The notes under the pieces: generated by a model
Told to the model about the DNA's origin: nothing
Databases searched by the model: none
Seen by the model: only the letters and a program-made list of their open reading frames with translations
From: Haematococcus lacustris
Taxonomy: Eukaryota > Chlorophyta > Chlorophyceae > Chlamydomonadales > Haematococcaceae
Length of the DNA stretch: 64,000 bases
NCBI GenBank assembly: GCA_030144725.1
Contig: JASKMD010000007.1
Coordinates: 4,930,563-4,994,562 of the forward strand
Direction of reading: 5' to 3'
Made by a program: the position numbers and the translations under genes
Shown here: one piece after another, positions 46,563 to 57,100 of the stretch
Layout: each line of letters opens with the position of its first letter
Position numbering within the stretch: position 1 is the first letter of the stretch

Positions 46563-47122
46563 CTGTGAGGTAGAATTACTTCCCGCTGTCAGGTGGAATA
46601 GCGCAACTGCCAAACCGCTGCCCGCACAGGTCGTGTTGCTCTATCTAGGGCCATCTGCAGCTCTGCGGACAAGACGGCTGCGCAGCAGGGTAAAGAATGC
46701 CCATGGTAATCCTCTCCAGTAGCCTCAGCGCCGGCAGCTCCTACCAGCACCAGACAAGGCGCACCAGCTGCAGTGCACAAATCAGCTGCTGGGCCAACGC
46801 TACGTCCGTACCAGCTGCTGCGGATGCTAATGATGGACTGCGGTCCCAGCGGCCAACGCAGCTCGCTCAGTAGGAAACGGTCGCTCCAACCCAGGTATGA
46901 GCTGCGTTGTGCCCGTTGTTGCTGGTATACCCGCACATGTTGTTGCTTGCTGCTGTTGTTGCACCTCACCAGCTCAAGTGCTTAATGCACAGCTATGCGC
47001 TGCATTGCTTCACTCCTATGTGTGTCATCGTGCTGGTTGTGGTGCTCGCCCACAGGTATGGCGACACAGAAGCGTATCACCCGTGAGCAGACATTGCCCC
47101 AAAAGGGGCAAAGCCATGTTGG
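46563..47122. repeat. Inverted duplication, copy 1
   Basis: These 560 bases are nearly identical to the reverse complement of 51,156-51,714. Neither copy has a convincing gene; the reading frames seen are shared shadows. The sequence GTGGAAGAGTTACCGGGA follows the right end here and also follows the opposite end of the other copy, so the block may be a mobile unit inserted in two orientations. Confidence 0.9.
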
Positions 47123-47229
47123 AAGAGTTACAGGTGGAAGAGTTACCGGGACACTTGATTGGCTGCCCCGCAGCCAGCCCAGCCTATGCGAAGCCGACCT
47201 GGTCAGCAACCCACGACCAGCCAGAGCTC

Positions 47230-48010
47230 TAGGACCGCCGCATCCAAGTCCCGCCCCACCCCCTCCCAACCTTGCGTTGCCCTTTCCCTCCCTGCCCACC
47301 CCTGCCCCACCCCCTCCCACCCCTGCCCCACCCCCTCCCTGCCTTGCGTTGCCCCTCCCCTCCCTGCCCAACCCTGCCCCACCCCCTCCCAGCCCTGCCC
47401 CACCCCCTCCCAGCCCTGCCCCACCCCCTCCCAGCCCTGCCCCACCCCCTCCCAGCCCTGCCCCACCCCCTCCCATCCTTGCGTTGCCCCTCCCCTCCCT
47501 GCCCAACCCTACCCCACCCCCTCCCAACCTTGCGTTGCCCCTCCCCTCCCTGCCCAGCCCTGCCCCACCCCCTCCCACCCCTGCCCCACCCTATCCCAAC
47601 CCTGCCCCATCCCAGCTCTGCCCCACCCCATCCCACCCCCGCCCTACCCCCTCCCAACCATGCGTTGCCCCTCCCCTCCCTGCCCAGCCGTGCCCCACAC
47701 CCTGCTAGCCATGCCCCACCCACTCCCAGCCCTGCCCCACCCTATCCCAGCCCTGCCCCACCCCAGCCCATCCCTGCCCTGCCCTGCCCTGCCCTGCCCT
47801 GCCCTGCCCTGCCCTGCCCTGCCCTGCCCTGCCCTGCCCTGCCCTGCCCTGCCCTGCCCTGCCCTGCCCTGCCCTGCCCTGCCCTGCCCTGCCCTGCCCT
47901 GCCCTGCCCAGCCCTGCCCTGCCCTGCCCTGCCCTGCCCGCCAGCCCAGCCCTGCCCTGCCCTGCCCTGCCTTGCCCTGCCCTGCCCTCCCCTGCCCTGC
48001 CCTGCCTGTA
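47230..48010. repeat. C-rich ~20-bp repeats grading into CCCTG minisatellite
   Basis: From 47,230 imperfect units around CCCTGCCCCACCCCCTCCCA dominate; from about 47,772 to 48,005 the sequence is nearly pure CCCTG. Long Pro-rich or Gly-rich open frames here are artefacts of the 5-mer and 20-mer periodicity. Confidence 0.95.
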
Positions 48011-48014
48011 GGTG

Positions 48015-48580
48015 TGTGGCAGTGCAGGCTGCATGTAGCAGCAGGCTGTTGGTGTGCTACACTGCATGAGCAGCAGCAGTAGGAGCAGGCTGTAGTGCAT
48101 GAGCAGCAGTGCAAGGACAGCTGCAGCAGCAGGCTGTGCGCTTGTAACAGTGCAGGTAGCAGCAGGCCGCAGGTGTGTTGCAGTGCATGAGCAGCAGCAG
48201 CAGCAGGCAGCAGTGCATGTGACGAAGTGCATGAGCAGCAGCAGGCTGTAGCGCATGAGCAGCTGTGCAAGGACAGCAGCAGCGGGAGGCTGTAGGTGTG
48301 TGGCAGTGCAGGCTGCAGGTAGCATCAGGCTGTAGGTGTGCTGCAGTGCATGAGCAGCAGCAGCAGGCTGCAGTGCATGTGTTTGAGTGCATGAGCAGCA
48401 ACAGCAGCAGGCTGTAGTGCAACGAGCAGCAGTGCATGGGCAGCAGCAGCAGCAGGTTGTAGGTGTGTTGCGGTGCATGATTAGCAGCAAGAGCAGCAGG
48501 CTGTAGTGCATGAGCAGTGCATGGACAGCAGCAGCAGGCTGTAGGTGTGTGGCAGTGCAGGCTGCAGGTAGCAGCAGTGC
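48015..48580. repeat. CAG-rich interspersed minisatellite
   Basis: Irregular units combine GCAGCAGCAGCAGGCTGTAG, GTGTGTTGCAGTGCATGAGC and GTGGCAGTGCAGGCTGCAGG. No gene is supported. Confidence 0.9.
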
Positions 48581-51155
48581 CCATCAGTCAGCGCCCATCA
48601 GTGCAGTTAGAGCCCATCTGAGAAGAATGTTGCATGGTACAAAAGCTTTCAAGAGGCTGTCCTGAGCGTCCGTTCAGTTCCATGCCACACAACGTGAATT
48701 GTAAGCTGTGAATGGTCAAGATGTAATGAAGAAAACGGTGGTGGTCATTAGCCGTGTATCCTCTTCTCAAACGATTCCTACGCCCCTTGTATGGACAACA
48801 CCACCATGCGGTGATGCGCTAAGGCCGCAAATGTGGTAGCCACCTGCTACAAACCCCCTTTGCATGTATGCATCACGGTCATGCTTAGCAAGTGCAAGCC
48901 TGGCAGTGATCCACACCCAATGTGTCACAGCTTGCTGGACCACGGATGGTACCTATAGTGGAGGCTCACCACGTCTAGCCACATGCTAGGGTGTGGTGCG
49001 CCACATGCCCCTTGTATGGACAACACCACCACGCGGTGATGCGCTAATGCTGCAAACGTAGTAGCCACCTGCTACATACTCCCTTTGCATGTATGCATCA
49101 CGGTCATGCTTAGCAAGTGCAGGCCTGGCAGTGATCCAGCCACATGCTAGGGTGTGGTGCGCGTTATGCCCCTTGTATGGACAACAACACACAGCTAGGT
49201 CCTGGAGACGCATCCATAACAATGTAGTGTGTGCATGTGGTCGGTGCATGAGGGCGACACTAGGGGTATCAGGCTTGCAGCTGCAAACCATGCTATCACT
49301 TGCGTCTCGTGAGTAGTGCATTACATCAAGGCTTGGTAAGGCACGTTATGCTAGCAAGGGCAAGAACACGAGAACGTTACGAAGATGGGTTATCCGTACA
49401 AGCGGGCTATCCATGCACTAACCGGTTGTCAGCTTTACACAAAACATCCTACCCTCCCACTATTACATTAGAAGACTAGGTATCATTGAGACTTCAAGGC
49501 TGTGTGACGTACGCTTGCATCAACATGATGTTGCATACTCAACATGACTTTACAGGAGCCAAAGTTACGATGCATGGCAAGTACATGACACACATCACCC
49601 CAACCCTTTTCAATGCCATTCACAAAGCCAAGCAGCCCAATGTCTCGCCATCATCTGTGGGTGCTATTATCCACACAGCAAGGAAGTCAAGAAGCTCAAG
49701 ACATACATCGCAATTGTTTTCACTTGTCCCACAGGGGCCAAGGGGCAGGTGGCCAGTAGTGCTGAGCCCGGCTAGGCTAAGCAGAGGCAGTGTTGTGGCA
49801 GGTAAGGGGGAAATGGTAGAAAGGAAGGGGAGAGGAGGTGCCCATCAGACCTGCAACCAAGGGGCATGCACATGAGGGAGGAGGTTAGGCTGGGTATTGG
49901 GTGTCAGCCACTTGCCGGCAGGCGATTAGCTAGAAAGGGACGAATGAGAAGGGGCAGGGAGAAGAGGGCTACTACTAGCTCTAGGCTGCCCGCTGGGGTG
50001 GGGGACTTGGTGGTAGTGGTTGGACAGCAGAGGGAAGGAGCAAGAAGCCAAGGGGCAGGAGGCCAGCTGGGCTGGGCTGGGTGTCAGCCACTTGCCGGCA
50101 GGCGGTTAGCCAGGCGGTTACTAGGGCAGGCAGGAGAGGAAGAAGAGGAATGAGAATGGGCAGGGAGAAGAGGGACAAGAGGGGGCTTCCTCCTGGCTGC
50201 TGGGTAGGGTAGGGAGGGGACCACGATGTCCAGGGGGAGGTGAGGGGGAGTGGGGAAGTGGGGGCGTAGGAGACTTGGAGGTGTTGGTGATGGGTAGGAA
50301 GGGGGAAGGGGCTATGTGACTGTTACACCTGCAGCAAGCAAGGGGCACGCTTGTGATCAACAAACAAGGACATGCATGACTAGAAGTGGGCAGGCTGGCC
50401 AAACACCCCGACAACGCCTCGCTGCCGCTCCTGGCTGTGCTGTGCTGTGCTGGGAATGCTGTGCTGGGAATAGACACACAGATAGGCACACATGATGGGA
50501 CACACAGATAGGAACACGCAGGCACAAGCACAGGCTAGCACGAGACATGTGTACCTGGACATTTCTAGAAGATTGCCGACATTGCTGACTTGTATCGACA
50601 TTTCCGCTGCTCCTGCCGCCACTGCCGCCGCTGCTGCCGCTGTTGCCGCTGTCGACGCTGTCGACGCCTGTTGATGTCTCTGTCGCCTCTGCCACTGCTG
50701 CTGCCATCGTCCTACTTGCAATCCTTTGGTATGCTGCCCGCTTGCCCCTGTCCCCCAATATCTGCCTAGCCACTCTGTGCTTGCCATCGTTGTTACAAGG
50801 GCCTACTCCTGTTGTGCTGCCGTCACTGCTGCCACCATTGCTGCTGCTGCTAGCACCGCCTCCCCCACTGATGCCGCCATCACATCGTGCGCCTTGGGCG
50901 GGCATCTTCACAAGCACCAGTAGGCACAAGCATGGACATACTCTTCCCTGTTGATAAGCAAAGCATGCCTTTCTCTGATACTCTATCCCTGCTGCGTTTG
51001 CCACTGCAGCCCTGAGTGTATACTGTTGTCTTGCCTAGCTGCCGCTGCCCCTCCACCGCCTGCCTACCCCTGCTGCACCTGCCCCTACTGCGCTTCATAC
51101 CTGCCCCTGCCCCTTGTGGGCCAGCTGTGCTTACTGCATGCTCCTGCTGTGATGC
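48581..51155. other. No confident gene
   Basis: A ~150-bp direct duplication carries GCCCCTTGTATGGACAACAC, CATGTATGCATCACGGTCAT and GCGGTGATGCGCTAA (about 48,780-48,910 and 49,005-49,135, with a partial third near 49,165). GGGTGTCAGCCACTTGCCGG is repeated near 49,898 and 50,080. A Ser/Gly-rich minus-strand open frame at 50,357-51,004 has no recognisable domain. Confidence 0.45.
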
Positions 51156-51714
51156 CAACATGGCTTTGCCCCTTTTGGGGCAATGTCTGCTCACGGGTGG
51201 TACGCTTCTGTGTCGCCATACCTGTGGACGAGCACCACAACCAGCGCGATGACACACATAGGAGTGAAGCAATGCAACGCATAGCTGTGCATTAAGCACT
51301 TGAGCTGGTGAGGTGCAACAACAGCAGCAAGCAACAACATGTGCGGGTATACCAGCAACAACGGGCACAACGCAGCTCATACCTGGGTTGGAGCGACGGT
51401 TTCTTACTGCGCGAGCTGCGTTGGCCGCTGGGACCGCAGTCCATCCTTAGCATCCGCAGCAGCTGGTACGGACGTAGCGTTGGCCCAGCAGCTGATTTGT
51501 GCACTGCAGCTGGTGCGCCTTGTCTGGTGCTGGTAGGAGCTGCCGGCGCTGAGGCTACTGGAGAGGATTACCATGGGCATTCTTTACCCTGCTGCGCAGC
51601 CGTCTTGTCCGCAGAGCTGCAGATGGCCCTAGATAGAGCAACACGACCTGTGCGGGCAGCGGTTTGGCGGTTGCGCTATTCCACCTGACAGCGGGAAGTA
51701 ATTCTACCTCACAG
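51156..51714. repeat. Inverted duplication, copy 2
   Basis: Reverse complement of 46,563-47,122 with only scattered differences. Ends CCTCACAG, followed by GTGGAAGAGTTACCGGGAG. Confidence 0.9.
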
Positions 51715-52067
51715 GTGGAAGAGTTACCGGGAGACTTGATTGGCACAATGCCAGGCAAGGCTGGACAATGAGTCTTTTGAGGCACTGTAGAGGCACTGCA
51801 CTGTCAGAAAGAGTAAGTCACAACAACGGAACACTTCAATCACTGCAGTTATCCTCATCATAGCTGACATAACGTTTTGTCTGGGGATGTGGTTGAAATG
51901 AATTGATACCACGTGGCTACGTGGCCAAGGTATTGTTTTTGTGTTAGCTGGGACAGGGCTGAATGGCATCCTAACCTGTGTGCATCGACCTGTGTGCATC
52001 GACCTGTGTAGCGAGTCATCCTCGCCTGGTCGCCAGAGCGTGACGGGATGATCATCACTCCATTAAT
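51715..52067. other. No gene seen
   Basis: Short spacer with two copies of GTGTGCATCGACCT near 51,980. Nothing else supportable. Confidence 0.4.
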
Positions 52068-53225
52068 CGGGCTGGGGCTGGGAGGGGGTGGGAGGGGGTG
52101 GGAGGGTGGGGCTGGGGCTGGGAGGGGGTGGGAGTGCGGGCTGGGGGTGGGAGGGGTGGGGAAGGCGGGGCTGGGGCTGGAAGGGGGTGGGGCTGGAACT
52201 GGCCAGTGTACCCTAACCCTAACTCAGGTGTCCCCAACTAACAGAAAACCTACCCCTGGTAATCAAAACGACAAGGGAGGGGGTGGAAAGGCAGTGGTAG
52301 GGGGTGGGAGGGGGTGGGGCTGGGGCTGGGAGGGGGTGGGGCTGCCAGGGGGTGGTCCGGTTGGGCTAGTCAGCACTGCAAGGTCACGCCAAAGTATGTT
52401 CCCACAAGCCTACTCAATGAAATGACGTGCTTTCTTCTCCAACAGCTGTGACGTAAAGTAAGGAACAGAGTTACAGATCGAAAGTCTGAAAAGTCGCAGT
52501 GGTCAGCTCACAACATACTACTTTGTGGATGGGGGTCCCTTTTCCTGTGTGACTGGCGAGAGAGAGACGCACATTCTCCGCGTTTCTTGCAATGTCGATC
52601 AGTAACTCGCCCCTCGACGTTCTTCCGACGCCGCCTGCACCAATGAAAGGCTTGCGGAGTGAGCCTGGCGGGCATAGATTGTGCCAAGCGCAGTTCACTC
52701 ATTGGTGCCGCTACTCACCACTAGAACAATCGATAGTGAGCAGCTGAGGTGTGTCCGCGCTCGCTTGCGCCGGCATGGACTCTGATGCAAGAATTAACGC
52801 GCCGCTTGCCAGTAGATGCGGAGTAATTCGCAGGTGCCAATGCAACAAACGCTATCGAAGTCGGTGCACTCTGTAGCGAGTACTTGCATGAAGATTACCA
52901 ACCCCATGTTGGGGACTCCTGAGCGAGGGAGACAACCCTGAGACGGGCCAGGCCCAGAGAGAGAGGGGCTACCTCATGTGCCTCTCTAAACTGACTGCAC
53001 ATTGCTGTCGCGTTAATGTCGAGGTAGACTGCGGGTAGAGGGCAGAGAACATCAATGGACTCAGGCAGGGGCAACAAGGCGGCCGGATGTGTATGATGCA
53101 TGACACATGGGATGGGACCAGGGGCAGCAACGAGTCAGCTCAGCAGTGAATGGCCAGCAGCCTTGTGAGAGGCAGCTAAACAAACGGAGGGCCACCAGGC
53201 CTGAAGACTGGGCCTGCTGCGTCCA
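52068..53225. repeat. Segmental duplication, copy 2
   Basis: Partner of 34,396-35,515. At 52,190-52,273 it carries a block absent from copy 1: ACTGGCCAGTGTACCC, two CCCTAA units, then block Y. This block equals the flanks found around the hAT element, telomere array and block Y at 31-33.5 kb but without everything between them. Confidence 0.85.
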
Positions 53226-53671
53226 GCATGAAGCCAGCAGCGTGGCCAGCCAGTGCGGGGCTTGATGTGGGGCCCCCCACATCCTGCCACAGCCCCCATG
53301 CAGCAGCCAGGCAGCCAGCCAGCCAGCAGCCTCAGAGCCAGGGCCTAACACTCCCCCGCCAGCCAAGCGCACCAAGCGCACCAAGGCTGAGCAGGCAGCT
53401 GAGTCCACCCTGCCCTCAAACGGCGAAGGCAAGGCCAAGGGCAAGGCTGCCAAAGCCTAGCCAGCACCACAGCCTGGCCAGGGACTGCAATGCAGCGCTG
53501 AACATGCAGCGCATTGGGGAAAGCAGGTGGCGGCCGCTGGAGCTGTGCTACTGGCCAGACCAGGGAGCTCTGCCAGCCAAGGGCAAGGAGTACCCTGGCC
53601 TGGGCTACAAGCGGGTGCGAGACAAGCTCCCCAAGGCCCAGGAGCAGCAGCAGCCTGCTGAGGCACAGTAG
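53105..53671 (+). pseudogene. Fanzor-like C-terminal region, copy G
   Basis: Starts inside the segmental duplication with QRVSSAVNGQQPCERQLNKR, then GQPVRGLMW, a Pro/Ser/Lys-rich insert, the RuvC-III-like RDCNAALNMQRIGESRWRPL and the tail EYPGLGYKRVRDKLPK ending at TAG 53,669-53,671. Compared with copy A, about 11 bp is lost just before the RuvC-III motif, which removes its first Asp and shifts the frame. The region with the RuvC-II glutamate is absent. Nearly identical to copy A in the last 200 bp of coding sequence. Confidence 0.7.
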
Positions 53672-53900
53672 TGTGTGCCCCCTTTGTTGAGCTGTCATCA
53701 GCTTACACTTAGTGCATGTTTTGTCATGCCAACTCTACATCATAGCCCTAACGGGTCAGGCAATAGTGTAGGTGGTAGGCTCAACACTCCACACAGCCAC
53801 ACTGTTTGAGTCGGATCTAGTTAGTGGCTGCTAGTGGCTGATAGTGGCTGCTAGTAGGTACTTCTGATCCGGCTCAAATGGTGGCCCTAGTGAGGGACAA
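53672..53900 (+). ncRNA. Conserved 3' segment of Fanzor-like copy G; candidate guide-RNA region
   Basis: Matches 113-340 in inverse orientation with almost no differences, ending at CTAGTGAGGGACAA in both. TTTGAGTCGGATC (53,805-53,817) pairs with GATCCGGCTCAAA (53,866-53,878), a G-T wobble being the only irregular pair, around three GTGGCTG repeats. Position after the nuclease stop codon fits known omega-RNA placement. It may equally be the element's transposition end. No expression evidence. Confidence 0.35.
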
Positions 53901-54127
53901 GAGGGCCGAACGGCATCCATAAATCGGACAGGTGCATGCAAGGAATTTGGCGACGGAACAGCTGGTGTCACATAGCGGGAAATGCATCCTCGCAACCCTT
54001 CCTGGCTGCGGGCACGGCAGCCATAACCGCACGCTGTGTCAGTTGCATCCGTTCAAGAAAGGAAAGGAACAACAAGTTCAACAAAGGAAAGCCAACCCAG
54101 GTTGACAAGCAGCAAGGATGACGTAGA

Positions 54128-57100
54128 ATGCTTGCCGCAAGGCTAGTCAGCGATGCTCCTATGGAAACATCGCAAATCTTGGTGCCAGTTGAGCTGCAGC
54201 ACGTGCAGCCTGACATCCTGGAGGTAGGCATGCTATATGACCTGACACACTTGGCTTGGACTTGGCTCAAGCCGATGGATGCCGCAGGCATATGTTAGGC
54301 AACGACAGCACCAATTGTTGCAGCACCTGCTGTCTCGGCTCGCGCCAGACGCAGCAAACGCCGTGACGCAGCTGCTATCCCAGTGTCCTCCTGAGCGAGG
54401 GGAGCGGCTCGCGTTGCGCTTCAAGCACACCTGCAGGTACAGTAGAGACAGACCTGCTTAAATGTGCTAGGTGAAAAAAGCTGCATGGAAGGGCAGACTG
54501 TGCAAGCGGCACATATTCTAAAAAGAAATAAAGGGGGGTGTCAGGATGCAAGTGGAGCATAATGTCAACAATGCTTGTGTTTGCTTGCCCTTGACACTGG
54601 CTTTGTGACACCCACTGGAGGTCAAAATGTGTGCAATTGCAGATTTTTGGGCTGCACCAACGTCGAATGCCAGTTGTGCAAAAACAATCCCACAAAAAGA
54701 TGCCCAGAAGGAGACAACTTGGACGAAGTAGGGTACATGTGCCATCAGCACCCTGACACACAGGACATCCCATAGAATATCTTCAGAGGTGCAATAGATC
54801 TAGGCATGGCACGCATGTTTCCACACATGCTTACACTGCGACAGACAACACAGATCACACAGTACACTACTGCACAGCATAGCATGCGACAGGTGTGGGG
54901 CACAGCAGTACTTGAACCTCTCCGCAATGTGCATCCTACAAAGCAGCTGCTGCTGCTGCAGGCTTATGCTGATTCAACGATTTTGCGCAGCAAGTGTGAA
55001 GCTGATATCTATGTGGAGTTGTTCTCCACTGTCACTGGCCAGATCTGCCGAAGCTTGGGCGATGGTGAAGTGCAGGTATGTGCAGGCGTCAGCCTGTGGC
55101 GAGACTGCGCATCAGCACATCCGCAGCGTTTTAACTCTGCAGTCGCAGCATGTGCACGATGGTGGTGGCAACGTCATTGGGATGTTGCGCAGGTGTCAAT
55201 CATTGACGGTGACTCATGGACTGAGGCAGCACCTGGGAACATGAGCACAGTCCGTGAGCTTCTGAAGTCAGATGAGGCAAGCTGGTCAGGGAGGCCGTAG
55301 CATTGCAGTTTGTTGATGCTTTGCAGCCAGCAACCTGGCATGCTTGCTGATGCAGGGTCGTTGCCTCCTAAACAGTCAAGCAGCTGGAGTGAAACCAGAT
55401 GCAAAAGGCCGCATCACAGTCAGGCTGCAGGCAGGTGGCAGCAGCTTTGGTCTGGACTAGCACGTGCAGGTTGCCAATGTAACTGCGGTCCCCGCCCTGT
55501 GGAACTTCCTGCCACACCATATGACAAGCAACGGGAAATGTGCCAATGTGTGCTGGCACCGGTGTGTGCGCAGGGTGGTCAGGCACGTCTGCCAGACCTG
55601 TCTGTACATGACAAGAATGACACATTTCACTGGCAGGGTGCCTCCTACAGCACATTCAGGTTGATGGGGCGCTGCCCCAACACAGAGATCCAGCCTGCCA
55701 TCTCGCACAAGTTTGTTGTAAGCTGGGCGTGCATGGGGAGGGTGGTGGGAACGGAGGGAGGAAGGGCAAGATGATGTGGACATGCTCCCTCAGCCAAGGT
55801 GCCCTTAGCTAGGGGCAGGACGGAGACGCACGTCACACATATAGCTCGCTTGTGAGCACAGCCATGCACTGCAAGCCACTTGCCAGTTTGGTAAAGCAAT
55901 GAAGTGCAGCACAGTGCTCCCTTTGCTGCCTATGATGACTCAGTAATACTGAGCACGTTGGATATGTGCCTGGGGCGTCTCCACGTGCAGGTCAAGACGC
56001 AGAGAGCCCTCAATGACTATCGCAAGTCCGAGTGGGTTCTAGCAAATGCAAAGTCGCAACATGGCATGAGAGCACCGTTAAATAAGTGCATACTGTCTAT
56101 TGTCTAGGTTGTGCTATCTACCCTTTGTAGAGATGACCCAGAGGACGCCGCGCTGTGTGCTGTCAATTTCTTGATGGCAGCATGGCTGATGCAGCAAGGC
56201 AACTGATGAGCCGCAACATGTGCTGCTTCTCAGGTATCCCCACTACAAGGACGAGCTGACACGGCTCAAGTACATTGGCAGCATCACAGCACAGCGACTC
56301 CGTGACGTCCAGGCACACCTGGACTGCAATGTACCCTTCACCTGCATTGAAACAGGTCTGCGTCCGCCACTGCTGCATGGTTGTGCTGATGCATCAAAGT
56401 CTAAGGCTCCTGGGCCTTAACTATTGCATCCGTCACTAAGGCTCTCAGCATTGCGTCACGGGGCCTAGAAATGACGCGCTCCTGGGGTCATGTTTTCATC
56501 CATGCGCCATGATCTGTGGGTTGGCATTTCCACCCCACTTGTGCAGGCCTCGCCATGGGCACATTGCACTGTGTAAGCGCTCTTGCAGGAGCTAGCAGTT
56601 ACGGGCCTTACTTGTTGTGTGTTCATGCTGCTGTGTAGTGGAGCAAATGAAGCACCTCATGATGTTTGCTGATACAAACCGCCTGGTGGAGAACAAGGTG
56701 AGGTCAGCAGGTCTGGATGCAATGGCTGCTCAAGTCATGTCAATAGAGGACGATGCAAGAGGAGTTTGCCTGCTGCCTGCAGCTCCTGGAGCTGTTGAAC
56801 TTCCGGGGCAAGCACAAGCACAAGTGGGACTACCTGCGTGCCACCCTCAACCATATTGTGTATGATGACAATGCACACCGGGCATGGCTGCTGCCTGAAG
56901 GGGGCTCAGACCCCGGATCCTTGGGCCTGCTCTTCACGTGCAGACAGGTATGTAGTGCCAGGCTGCCAGGCTGGCATGGCTAAGAGCTGCTGCAGCTCAA
57001 GTCTGGCATATCTGATGCGTCTGCGTTTCAGCTGCTGTTGAGCAACAATTCGTTTGATGTCGTGCTCCAGCTTCCAGCATTGCTCCAGCCTATGATGTGC

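Noticed and set aside
47159..48511. Several long Pro-rich (plus) and Gly-rich (minus) open frames
   Set aside because: They arise in three frames at once from 5-bp and 20-bp tandem repeats lacking stop triplets; no domain or splice structure.
49486..49875. Possible small gene on the plus strand
   Set aside because: No recognisable domain, no splice support, and the surrounding sequence is repeat-rich.
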